Part shown: one piece after another, positions 1 through 7,754 of the stretch | Numbering within the stretch: the stretch's first letter is position 1 | Layout of the letters: every line of letters starts with the position of its first letter | Assembly: GCF_001205715.1 (NCBI RefSeq) | Contig: NZ_AQQZ01000006.1 | Span: 62,001 to 126,000 of the forward strand | DNA: 64,000 nt | Source of the DNA: Pseudaestuariivita atlantica | GTDB lineage: Bacteria; Pseudomonadota; Alphaproteobacteria; Rhodobacterales; Rhodobacteraceae | Reading direction: 5' to 3' | Program-made: the position numbers and the translations under genes | The notes under the pieces: generated by a model | Database searches by the model: none | The model's input: only the letters and a program-made list of their open reading frames with translations | Told to the model about the DNA's origin: nothing

Positions 1-224
1 TTCCAGCCCGAATGGTGCAATTCGTCGCCGATCTGGGGCATCTCGGTCCGGGCGACGACCTGGCTGTAGGTGGGGCTGTCTGGATCGACATCCACGGTGG
101 CGAGGTAATCGGGAGCCTCGACGCCGGTGCCGACATACAAGGCAACGGTATAAAGCAGTTTTTCACGCTCGGCCTGCATGGCCTCTGCCGGCGATGCATA
201 GCCGGGTCCGCAGCATTCACTCAT
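1..224 (-). CDS. mtoX: Methanethiol oxidase / selenium-binding protein family (SBP56), N-terminal part
   Basis: Only the first 74 codons are inside the window; the rest lies to the left. The translation begins [20 protein letters not shown] and continues through [32 protein letters not shown] and GDELHHSGW, which is the conserved N-terminus of the SELENBP1/SBP56 family, including the CGPGY and DELHHSGW signatures. Family members of bacterial MtoX type oxidise methanethiol to formaldehyde, hydrogen sulfide and hydrogen peroxide, a step in DMSP and methylated-sulfur metabolism of marine roseobacters. The ATG at 224 is preceded by a clear GGGAGG ribosome binding site. Function is inferred from family; the catalytic region is not visible. 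Confidence 0.85.
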   Translation of the reverse strand, partial: MSECCGPGYASPAEAMQAEREKLLYTVALYVGTGVEAPDYLATVDVDPDSPTYSQVVARTEMPQIGDELHHSGW

Positions 225-534
225 TGGAATATCCTCCCAGTTCCAAGTTGTTTTTAGAATTATGACCCTGATACCGGCACAGATGATCGGCACCTGTCAA
301 CAATTGTCTGACATTTGAATCGCCTCGGGCCGGTCCCCGCCCGGCATGGACAATTTGCAACCCTACGCGCGGATTGTTCGAAGACCTTGCAATCAAAAAG
401 AGAAAGTTGGGCCGCAAGAAGGCGGAAACGCTCTGTTTACGCCAAATTGTTTTCGAATTCTCGCCACCCGTTCTAGCCCGGTACCCGCGCATCTCGGGGG
501 CGATGTCGCGAGCGACATAGCTGTGGAGGGCGAC
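225..534. promoter_or_regulatory. Divergent intergenic region with a GntR-like dyad
   Basis: This 310-bp stretch separates the minus-strand mtoX start from the plus-strand acidic protein, so it must hold promoters for both. It is more AT-rich than its flanks. The segment TTGTCTGACA at 304-313 contains the perfect palindrome TGTC-T-GACA, and a wider TGTCA-N9-TGACA arrangement spans 295-313. The core resembles operators of FCD-type GntR regulators, but no such regulator is seen in the window. I see no convincing -35/-10 pair and no gene here. Confidence 0.3.
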
Positions 535-2637
535 ATGCCTGGAACGGACCAACACGTCTACCAGTTGGGCTGCGATCCCGTAGTCACACTGACCATCGTC
601 GAAGACGAGGGTAGCCTCGTCTTCATCCTGGACGGCGCCGACGACACGACCGACATCGACGGCTTCTTCTTCAATCTCAAGGACGACAGCGTCTCGCCCA
701 CGCTTCGGATCTTCCCCAAGGTCGATGACCCGAACGGCGACGTCATCGATTTCCGCGCCGAACCGGGCATCCTGAACCAGCTCGACAACGGCGCGCAGAC
801 GCAGGAGCAGTTCGACGTCGAGGTGCAGTTCGGCGAGTTTCCCGGCTCGAACGCGGGCACGGTGAACGACACGGGCTTTACCATCTGGGTGGATGCGGGC
901 CGTCCGTTGACCATCGACGACATCGACCTGACCAAGCTGGTCGCCGTGGTCGACAGCGACAACGGCATGGGCATGGCGCTGATAGGCGGCGAAGGTAGCG
1001 GCGCGCCCGTCACCGAAACCGTGATCGACGTGGATTTCCAGCTCGACAATGGCACCAATATCCTTGGCTCGCCGCTTCTGGAAAGCGGCATCGCGCAGGC
1101 CGATGGCTGGTTCGCGCAAGGCGGCTCGGTAGGCGCCAGCGGCGCGGGAGACGGTGTCCTACGACTCGACGCGATCGCGTTGACCGGTGCTGTCGCGCTG
1201 TCCTTCGACATCCATTCCGTCAACGCGCAGAATTTCGAGGCCTCGGGCCAGTACGGCGACAGCCTGCGGGTGGAGGTGCAGTTGGATGACGGGTCGTGGG
1301 TCCTGCTGGACGAATTCGTCGTGGACGAACATACCGACACCTTCACCGGCTCGTTGACCGGCCAGACCTTCGGCGACGGCGCGGCCAGCACGATGAGCTA
1401 TTCCGGTGGCATCCTCGACCAGATCGACGGCGAGGTGTCCTTCCGCCTCGTAGCCGACATCAGCGCCGCGAACGAGATCCTGCGGGTCGACAACATCGCG
1501 GTCACGACCACCACGGGTGGCGCATCGCAAACCCCCGTCGTGATCGGGGCCGAGAATTTCGACGGCCTGCACGACCCGGAGGACAGCGACCTCGTGCGCG
1601 CGGACGGCGACTGGGAGGTGTGGGACGACGCCTTGCACACCGACGGCGCCAATGACGGACGGCTGGTGTTCGAGGAATTGCCCGCCGACGGCCCGGTGGA
1701 GTTTTCCATCGACGCGCAGGGCATCAACCTGCAGAAGTTCGAGGCCTCGGGCCGGTACGAGGACACGGTGCGCATCGAGGTGCAGATCGACGGCGGCGAC
1801 TGGGTTCTGCTGGACGAATTCCGCGTGAACGACGCGGGCGATGCGCTAGTCGGGTCCGAGACCGGGCAACAGATCACCGACACGAAGGCCACGCTCGACT
1901 ACGCAGGCGGGGTTCTCGATACCGCGCAGACGGACGTGCAATTCCGTATCGTGTCCGACATCTCGGCCTCCGACGAACAGGTCCGGTTCGACAATGTCGA
2001 AATCCGCATGATCGAGGACGCGGCGGAAGAGTGCGAAGGCTTTGACGGCGCGCAATCGGGCGACGTGGTCAGCGACCAGTTCGCCGGTGTCACGGTATCG
2101 GCGCAGCGCGCGGGCGATGCCGCCGACAGCGAGAATGACGCGATGATCTTCGACACCGCGAATCCCACGGGCGGCGATCACGACCTGTCTTACGCGGGCA
2201 AGGGCAACGTCATCATCATCTCGGAAGACAACGATTCAGGTGATGCGGACGACAACGCCCATGGCGGCACGATCTCGTTCGACTTCGACGTGGTGTCGAC
2301 CGTCTCCAGCCTGACGGTGCTGGACGTGGAAGAGGCCGGCGGGTCGATCGACCTTTTCGACGTGGACGGCGAGCTGATCAATTCGGTCGCCATCCCCGCC
2401 GGCACCGACAACGGCGAGGCGGTGATCGACATCAACACCGATGGCGTGGCGTCGATGGACGTGAACCTTGTCGGATCGGGCGCGGTGGACGACCTGTGCT
2501 ACACGCCGCAGGAAGAGGGCGTGTTCTGCGACCAGTACCTTGTCGAATATGACGAGCTGATCCTGCCCAAGATCGACGCCGATCCGGCTCTCGACACGAC
2601 GGAAACGGACATGGGTGATGACCTGCTGATGGTCTGA
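535..2637 (+). CDS. Large acidic secreted-type protein with two internal repeats, function unknown
   Basis: The protein has 700 residues and is strongly acidic and glycine/aspartate rich. The ATG at 535 is chosen because GGAGGG lies 5-11 bases upstream; the open frame continues upstream without such a site. An N-terminal beta-rich region (about 1-170) is followed by two related domains (about 176-325 and 336-492) that share FEASG-Y, R-EVQ-D-G-WVLLDEF and D-V-FR-V-DISA motifs. A further domain (about 500-657) has the motifs CEGFDG, NDAMIFDTANPTGGD, GTISFDFDV and GSGAVDDLCY, which I recall from exported proteins of marine bacteria. No Sec signal peptide is visible and the tail ends in GDDLLMV, so type I secretion is possible but not shown; there are no GGxGxD repeats. 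Confidence 0.75.
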   Translation: MPGTDQHVYQLGCDPVVTLTIVEDEGSLVFILDGADDTTDIDGFFFNLKDDSVSPTLRIFPKVDDPNGDVIDFRAEPGILNQLDNGAQTQEQFDVEVQFGEFPGSNAGTVNDTGFTIWVDAGRPLTIDDIDLTKLVAVVDSDNGMGMALIGGEGSGAPVTETVIDVDFQLDNGTNILGSPLLESGIAQADGWFAQGGSVGASGAGDGVLRLDAIALTGAVALSFDIHSVNAQNFEASGQYGDSLRVEVQLDDGSWVLLDEFVVDEHTDTFTGSLTGQTFGDGAASTMSYSGGILDQIDGEVSFRLVADISAANEILRVDNIAVTTTTGGASQTPVVIGAENFDGLHDPEDSDLVRADGDWEVWDDALHTDGANDGRLVFEELPADGPVEFSIDAQGINLQKFEASGRYEDTVRIEVQIDGGDWVLLDEFRVNDAGDALVGSETGQQITDTKATLDYAGGVLDTAQTDVQFRIVSDISASDEQVRFDNVEIRMIEDAAEECEGFDGAQSGDVVSDQFAGVTVSAQRAGDAADSENDAMIFDTANPTGGDHDLSYAGKGNVIIISEDNDSGDADDNAHGGTISFDFDVVSTVSSLTVLDVEEAGGSIDLFDVDGELINSVAIPAGTDNGEAVIDINTDGVASMDVNLVGSGAVDDLCYTPQEEGVFCDQYLVEYDELILPKIDADPALDTTETDMGDDLLMV

Positions 2638-2658
2638 TCGCCCTTGTCCGGTGCAGCG

Positions 2659-2691
2659 CCCTCCCCGGCCATCGCCCGCCGGGGAGGGTTT
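2659..2691 (+). terminator. Rho-independent terminator after the acidic protein gene
   Basis: A perfect 10-bp stem, CCCTCCCCGG at 2659-2668 and CCGGGGAGGG at 2679-2688, encloses a 10-base loop and is followed by TTT. It lies 21 bases after the stop codon of the acidic protein gene and just before the convergent stop of the enoyl-CoA hydratase gene, so it can end plus-strand transcription here. Confidence 0.8.
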
Positions 2692-2698
2692 CTGGCAC

Positions 2699-3475
2699 CT
2701 AGCGGCCTTCGAACTTGGCCGCGCGCTTTTCGGTGAAGGCCAGCACACCTTCCTTGAAGTCCCGCGAATGGCCGCACTTGCCCTGCAAATGGGCCTCGAC
2801 GTTCAGCTGTTCGCTCAGCGTGTTGGTGTCGGAGGCGCGCAGCGCTTCCTTGACCGCGCGATAGGCCATGGTGGGACCTTGCGCGAGGTGCGCCGCGCGG
2901 CCGCGCCAGTGCGCCTCGAACTCCGCATCGGGCACCGCTTCCCAGATCAGGCCCCAGGCCTCGGCCTTGGCCGCCGGAATGCGTTCGGCAAACAGCGACG
3001 CGCCCATCGCCTTGGCCAGACCCATCCGGCGCGGCATCGACCAGGTGCCACCCGCATCCGGGATCAGGCCGATCCGCGTGAAGGCTTGCAGGAAATAGGC
3101 CGATTCCGCCGCGATCACCACGTCGCAGGCCAGCGCCACGTTGGCGCCTGCCCCCGCCGCCGCGCCGTTGACCGCCGCGATGGTCGGGATCGGGCATTCG
3201 TCCAGCGCAAGGATCAGCGGCCCGTATTCGTCGCGCAGGGCGCGTTCCAGGTCGATCCTGCCCGCGCTCGCCGCATCACCCAGATCCTGACCCGAGCAGA
3301 ATGCGCGGCCCGCCCCCGTCAGCACCAGCACCTTGGCCCGCGCCTGCACGTCCTTCACCGCGTGCAGCAGCTCTGCCCGCATCTGCGTGGTCATCGCGTT
3401 CAGGTGGTCGGGCCGGTCGAGCGTCAGCACGGCGATGCCGTCCGCCTCGCTCAGCTGGATCGTTTCGTACTGCAT
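2699..3475 (-). CDS. paaG: Enoyl-CoA hydratase/isomerase family protein, PaaG-like
   Basis: This 258-residue crotonase-fold protein probably acts on a CoA thioester by hydration or double-bond isomerisation. It shows the crotonase motifs AGRAFCSGQDL (about 55-65) and VNGAAAGAGANVALACD, the second of which supplies part of the oxyanion hole, and GLIPDAGGTW with the acidic residue typical of PaaG-type isomerases. The C-terminus (DTNTLSEQLNVEAHLQG and RDFKEGVLAFTEKR) also follows PaaG of E. coli as I remember it. No other phenylacetate genes are nearby, so a general beta-oxidation role is the alternative. GGAAG precedes the ATG. It is the last gene of the minus-strand run that carries ccmF and ccmH. 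Confidence 0.8.
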   Translation of the reverse strand: MQYETIQLSEADGIAVLTLDRPDHLNAMTTQMRAELLHAVKDVQARAKVLVLTGAGRAFCSGQDLGDAASAGRIDLERALRDEYGPLILALDECPIPTIAAVNGAAAGAGANVALACDVVIAAESAYFLQAFTRIGLIPDAGGTWSMPRRMGLAKAMGASLFAERIPAAKAEAWGLIWEAVPDAEFEAHWRGRAAHLAQGPTMAYRAVKEALRASDTNTLSEQLNVEAHLQGKCGHSRDFKEGVLAFTEKRAAKFEGR

Positions 3476-3545
3476 GGGGCTTCCTTCGTCTGCGCCTGTG
3501 TCGGTCCTACCCCGACATAGGCTGAGACGGGCGAAAAACCCAGCG

Positions 3546-4001
3546 TCACTCTTCGAGAATTCGGCGCAGGCGCGCTTCCTCGTCCTCGCTCAGGGCACCT
3601 GCCTGTTGTGGCGTCGCCCGCGCGCGCCCCCGGAGGAAGGCAAAGGCCAGCCCGCCGGCGATCAGCAACATCAGCGGCCCCGACGCCCAGAGGATCAGGT
3701 TCGCCCCGTCCGCGTCCGGCCGCATCTTCACGAAATCGCCGTAGCGGGCGACGAAGAAGTCGACAACCTCCTCGTCGCTCATGCCCTCGGTGAGCAGTTC
3801 GCGCACCAGCACCCGCGCATCCCGCGCCCAGTCGGAATTGGACGAGGCGATGCTTTCGGACTGGCACTTCACGCATCGCAACTCGTGGTCAAGCGCCTGT
3901 GCCCGCGCTTCCAGCACCGGGTCGGCCAGCATCTCTTCCGGTTCGACCGCCGCCACAGGCACGGCCAGCAACATCATCAGGATGAACGCGATCCGCCTCA
4001 T
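3546..4001 (-). CDS. ccmH: Cytochrome c-type biogenesis protein CcmH
   Basis: CcmH is a membrane-anchored thiol reductant that keeps the CXXCH cysteines of apocytochrome c reduced before haem ligation. The 151-residue protein has a signal/anchor segment (residues 1-19), the LRCVKCQ redox site with Cys43 and Cys46, and a second membrane helix at about 101-123, as expected for the family; the residue between the cysteines is the usual VxC type with Lys in place of Val. The start is the ATG at 4001, which overlaps the ccmF stop in an ATGA arrangement, indicating translational coupling. The C-terminal TPR part found in some CcmH/CcmI fusions is absent. Confidence 0.95.
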   Translation of the reverse strand: MRRIAFILMMLLAVPVAAVEPEEMLADPVLEARAQALDHELRCVKCQSESIASSNSDWARDARVLVRELLTEGMSDEEVVDFFVARYGDFVKMRPDADGANLILWASGPLMLLIAGGLAFAFLRGRARATPQQAGALSEDEEARLRRILEE

Positions 4002-5974
4002 TCCGCGGGCACCGCCGCCGAAGAGGCCACCTTGCGCGCGCCAGCAGCGACGCGATACCGCCGGTCGCTCAGGCTGACGAAGCCGCCAAGCGCCATCAGG
4101 ATGCTGCCCGCCCAGATCCAGCCGGTGAGCGGCTTGATCCACGTCCGCACCGTCCAGCCGCCGTTCTGCTGCGGGTCACCGATCACGACGTAGACGTCGC
4201 GCAGGAAGCGAGAGTCGATCGCCGCTTCGGTCGTCGGCATCTGCGCCACCGGGTAGATGCGCTTTTCCGGGAACAGGCGCGCGATCTCCTCGCCACCCCG
4301 GCTGAGGATGATTTCCGCCCGCGTGGCGATGAAGTTCGGTCCCTGCAAGTCCGTCACGTCCACCAGTTCGACCGTATGCGCGCCCACCTCGAACGGGACG
4401 CCCCGTTCGGCGACGCGAATATCCTCCACCTGCCAGCCGGTCAGACCGGCAACACCGATGAACGTGATGCCCAGCCCGGCATGCGCAAGGGCCTTGCCCC
4501 AGTCCGCACGCGGCAGGCGCAGCAGGCGCGCGGCGCCGCTCTTGCCGGTGCGCAGCCACAACTCGGTCAGCGCACCAAAGACGAGCCACGCCCCGACGAA
4601 CATGCCGATGGGTGCCAGCGCCGAACGGCCCGTGGAGATGGCCCAGACAAGCGTCGCAAGGCTGAAAACCAGCGCCAGTATCAGCGCGACCCGCATCGAC
4701 CGCATCGCCCGCCCGATCCGGCCGCGTTTCCACGGCAGGATCGCCCCGATGGGCAGCACGGCCCCGAGAATCAGGAAGATGGGGGTGAAGGCGATGTTGA
4801 AGAACGGCGGGCCGACGCTCAGCTTGTGGTCAAAGAACATCTCGGCCAAGAGCGGCCACATCGTACCCACGAAGACGATGAACGCGGACACCGCCAGCAG
4901 GACGTTGTTCACCACCAGCGCGCTTTCGCGGCTGACGACGCTGAAGACGCCCTTGGCCTCCATCACCCCCGCCCGCATCGCGAACAGCACCAGCGCGCCG
5001 CCGGTGAAGAAGGCGAGGATGCCAAGGATGAACACCCCGCGCTCTGGGTCATTGGCAAAGGCGTGCACGCTGGTCAGAAGACCCGACCGCACGATGAACG
5101 TCCCGATCAGCGAAAAGCCGAAGGCGAGGATGGCCAGCAGGATCGTCCACGCCTTGAGCGTCTCCCGCTTCTCGACCACGATGGCCGAGTGCAGCAGCGC
5201 GGCCGCCAGAAGCCACGGCATGAACGAGGCGTTTTCGACCGGGTCCCAGAACCAGAACCCGCCCCAGCCCAGTTCGTAATAGGCCCACCACGACCCCAGC
5301 GCGATCCCGATGGTGAGGAACACCCACGCCGCCAGCGTCCACGGACGCACCCAGCGCCCCCATGCCGCGTCCACCCGGCCTTCTAGCAGCGCGGCGACGG
5401 CGAAGGAAAACGCCATGCTCAACCCGACATAGCCGAGGTAGAGGAACGGCGGATGGAAGGCGAGGCCCGGATCCTGCAACAGCGGGTTGAGGTCCTCCCC
5501 GTCGAACGGCGGCACGACAAGCCGCAGGAACGGGTTCGAGGTCAGCAGGATGAAGGCGAAGAACGCAACCGCAACGGCCGCCTGCACGCCCAGCACCCGT
5601 GCCCGCAGCGTCGGCGGAAGGCTTTGCCCGAACCACGCGGCCGACGCGCCGAACAGCGTCAGGATCAGCACCCACAACAGCATCGAGCCTTCGTGGTTCC
5701 CCCATGTCCCGCTGATCTTGTAAAGCATCGGCTTCGCGGAATGGGAGTTCAGCACAACCAGCCGCAGCGAGAAATCCGAGGTGATGAAGGCATACATCAG
5801 CGCGGCAAAGGCGAAAGCCGTCAGCAGGAATTGCAGCGTTGCCGCCGGTTCCGCCACCGCCATCCAGGACGCCCAGCGTTTGTGCGCCCCGACAAGGGGC
5901 ACGACCGTCTGGACGATGGCGACGAGGAAAGCGAGGATAAGCGCGAAGTGGCCGAGTTCTGTGATCATGCGCAT
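3998..5974 (-). CDS. ccmF: Cytochrome c haem lyase subunit CcmF
   Basis: CcmF is the large polytopic subunit that transfers haem from CcmE to apocytochrome c. The protein has 658 residues, the usual length, with many membrane helices. The tryptophan-rich WWD haem-handling motif is seen at residues 229-253 (WWAYYELGWGGFWFWDP and ENASFMPW). The motif WGNHEGSMLLW at 91-101 is also typical. Two in-frame ATGs lie 6 bases apart (5974 and 5968); the second gives MITELGHFAL, the more usual family N-terminus, and neither has a strong ribosome binding site. It is followed by ccmH with a 4-base overlap and preceded by the holin gene across 72 bases. Confidence 0.96.
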   Translation of the reverse strand: MRMITELGHFALILAFLVAIVQTVVPLVGAHKRWASWMAVAEPAATLQFLLTAFAFAALMYAFITSDFSLRLVVLNSHSAKPMLYKISGTWGNHEGSMLLWVLILTLFGASAAWFGQSLPPTLRARVLGVQAAVAVAFFAFILLTSNPFLRLVVPPFDGEDLNPLLQDPGLAFHPPFLYLGYVGLSMAFSFAVAALLEGRVDAAWGRWVRPWTLAAWVFLTIGIALGSWWAYYELGWGGFWFWDPVENASFMPWLLAAALLHSAIVVEKRETLKAWTILLAILAFGFSLIGTFIVRSGLLTSVHAFANDPERGVFILGILAFFTGGALVLFAMRAGVMEAKGVFSVVSRESALVVNNVLLAVSAFIVFVGTMWPLLAEMFFDHKLSVGPPFFNIAFTPIFLILGAVLPIGAILPWKRGRIGRAMRSMRVALILALVFSLATLVWAISTGRSALAPIGMFVGAWLVFGALTELWLRTGKSGAARLLRLPRADWGKALAHAGLGITFIGVAGLTGWQVEDIRVAERGVPFEVGAHTVELVDVTDLQGPNFIATRAEIILSRGGEEIARLFPEKRIYPVAQMPTTEAAIDSRFLRDVYVVIGDPQQNGGWTVRTWIKPLTGWIWAGSILMALGGFVSLSDRRYRVAAGARKVASSAAVPAE

Positions 5975-6046
5975 AGGATAATGCGTTGACCGACCCGCGC
6001 CAATCGCAATCGGCGCGAGCTTTGTATCACTTTGTCGCGGGGGCGC

Positions 6047-6622
6047 TCAGGATGCGCGGTGTCTTGCCCAATCCTCCAGCGCGGCATTGCCCGCCGGGGT
6101 GATCGTTCCCATCGTCAGGTTTGCATCCGTCCCGGTTTCGGCAACGCTCGGTGTGTCAGCATCGAATTCGCGCAGCATGTCGAGCGAGTTGACGACCTGC
6201 GGCACCCGGCTCAGCGTTTGCGCCAGCTCCTTCTGAAACGCCTGCCCCTTGGCCTGGTGGCGCGCGCCGAAATAGAAACTCACGATCACGCCCAGCAACC
6301 ACCAGAGCGGTTCGGGCACCAGCGCGATGCCGGTCATGCGTTCGGCGAACCAGACCGGGTCGAACATCGCCGCCACGAACAGCCCGATCGTGCCAAGCGC
6401 CAGCGCCGGGCGCGGGATGCGGTTGATCGCGTCCATCAGCCGGTCGAACAGGCTTTGCCGGGAAAAGGCGAACTCCATGCCGAACTGGTTCAGCGCCTGC
6501 CCCTGCACGCTGACCGCGCGGACGGCGTCGGCTTCGGCATTCACGCGAAAGACTTCCGCCGTTTCCTTGATCACGTTGCCCGATCCGAAGAGCGCATCCA
6601 GTATCCGTCCGATCATCCCCAT
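6047..6622 (-). CDS. GTA/phage-type holin (3TM holin family)
   Basis: The 191-residue protein has an N-terminal amphipathic region (MGMIGRILDALFGSGNVIKET), two or three membrane segments around 72-88, 90-100 and 104-120, and a charged cytoplasmic tail. This layout and the motif RPALALGTIGLFVAAMFDP match the 3TM holin family known from gene transfer agents (RcGTA) of Rhodobacterales. Holins form membrane holes that let endolysin reach the cell wall. Its start overlaps the end of the endolysin gene by 10 bases, with AAGGG as ribosome binding site inside the upstream gene. The pair lies between ccmE and ccmF with no GTA structural gene in view. Confidence 0.85.
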   Translation of the reverse strand: MGMIGRILDALFGSGNVIKETAEVFRVNAEADAVRAVSVQGQALNQFGMEFAFSRQSLFDRLMDAINRIPRPALALGTIGLFVAAMFDPVWFAERMTGIALVPEPLWWLLGVIVSFYFGARHQAKGQAFQKELAQTLSRVPQVVNSLDMLREFDADTPSVAETGTDANLTMGTITPAGNAALEDWARHRAS

Positions 6623-7224
6623 GCCCGCACCCTTTCGTCGAACTGCGCCTGCGTCATGTGGAACCGGGGTGACAGGAATTCCTCCGCCCGGCGGATCCAG
6701 CCGCCCTTGCCGCCTGCCCGCGTGCGCGCGTACTTGCGGCTCGCCGGGCGCTTGTCGGCCAGCGCGAAGTAATAGTTGCGCCGCGCGATCCCGTAGGCAT
6801 CGGCCAGATGATCCGGCGCTGCGTCATACGCGGCATGGGCGGCGGCGGCGGTGAGCGGCCCGATCACGCCATCGACGGCGACCTTGAACCCCATCTGCCC
6901 CAGCAGCCGCTGCAAAATCTTCACCGCGTTGCTGCCAGCGTTCACGTACATGTCGAACACCGTCGCCTGGATCGCCTCCGGCAGGTCGGCGATGCGCGGC
7001 TCCACGAAGTAATGCGTGATGAAGATGTTGACGGCCTGCTTGCGCGTCAGCATCCGCACGTCGCTGGCATTGATGCGGCCATCGCTGTTCAGGTCCAGCC
7101 CCAGCCGCCGCATCGTGTGGATCGTCACGCCGTAATTCGTCGCCCCGCCCGGATCGTGGGGATCGTTCACGTAACCGCCTTCGCGCGCCACGATCTCTTC
7201 GGCGATGGTTCGCACGTCCTTCAT
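6613..7224 (-). CDS. GTA/phage-type endolysin, GH108 N-acetylmuramidase
   Basis: The 203-residue protein carries the glycoside hydrolase family 108 start REGGYVNDP followed by GGATNYGVT, with Glu15 as the expected catalytic residue, and a C-terminal peptidoglycan-binding type segment (QRLLGQMGFKVAVDGVIGP, about 105-123). Such enzymes cut the glycan strand of the wall. Residues 44-55 form a perfect EF-hand/dockerin-type calcium loop (DLNSDGRINASD) inserted after the catalytic motif. It overlaps the holin gene, which follows directly. There is no signal peptide, so export relies on the holin. The family is known from phages and from the lysis genes of Rhodobacterales gene transfer agents. Confidence 0.88.
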   Translation of the reverse strand: MKDVRTIAEEIVAREGGYVNDPHDPGGATNYGVTIHTMRRLGLDLNSDGRINASDVRMLTRKQAVNIFITHYFVEPRIADLPEAIQATVFDMYVNAGSNAVKILQRLLGQMGFKVAVDGVIGPLTAAAAHAAYDAAPDHLADAYGIARRNYYFALADKRPASRKYARTRAGGKGGWIRRAEEFLSPRFHMTQAQFDERVRAWG

Positions 7225-7303
7225 GGGTCACCCCCGGTTGCCACTGCTCGGGGCCAAAGCTGCCCATGCAGTGGTTAACGGGAGGCTGACAGCCCGTGCG
7301 CGC

Positions 7304-7747
7304 CTAGCTGTCGGCTTCCTGGTAGACGCCCTGTTCTTTCAGCGCGTCGATGACCTCTTTCGGCATGTAGGTCTCGTCGTGTTTGGCAAGGATTTCAGAG
7401 GCCTGGAAGACACCGTTCACGTAGCGACCCGTGCCGACCATGCCCTGGTTCTCTTCGAACAGGTCAGGCAGGACGCCGGTAAAGGTGACCGGCACCACCG
7501 CGCCGCCATCGGTCACGCGGAACGAGATCTGCTCACCCTGACCACGGGTGATCGAGCCTTCCTCGACCAGCCCGCCGATGCGGAACACTTCCGTAGGACC
7601 CGGCGGTTCGGCGATCACCTGGCTGGGAGAGCGGAAGAAGTTGATGCCGTCGCGCATCGCGTAACCGATCAGGGCCGTCGAGGCGATCAACGCCACGACC
7701 GCCACGAGGATGACCTGGATGCGTCGTTGCTTCTTCAGTCCCTTCAT
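7304..7747 (-). CDS. ccmE: Cytochrome c maturation haem chaperone CcmE
   Basis: CcmE binds haem covalently in the periplasm and passes it to CcmF. The 147-residue protein has a basic N-terminus, one membrane anchor (about 11-30), and an OB-fold domain ending in the haem-binding motif AKHDETYMP, with the covalent ligand His123 and Tyr127. It starts 7 bases after argC and is followed, across 79 bases, by the endolysin gene. The other ccm genes (ccmA-D, ccmG, ccmI) are not in the window. Confidence 0.96.
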   Translation of the reverse strand: MKGLKKQRRIQVILVAVVALIASTALIGYAMRDGINFFRSPSQVIAEPPGPTEVFRIGGLVEEGSITRGQGEQISFRVTDGGAVVPVTFTGVLPDLFEENQGMVGTGRYVNGVFQASEILAKHDETYMPKEVIDALKEQGVYQEADS

Positions 7748-7754
7748 CGCGTCC

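Noticed and set aside
5996-6017. Hairpin CGCGCC/GGCGCG between holin and ccmF as a terminator
   Set aside because: The stem is only 6 bp with a 10-base loop and there is no T-run on either side in the direction of transcription.
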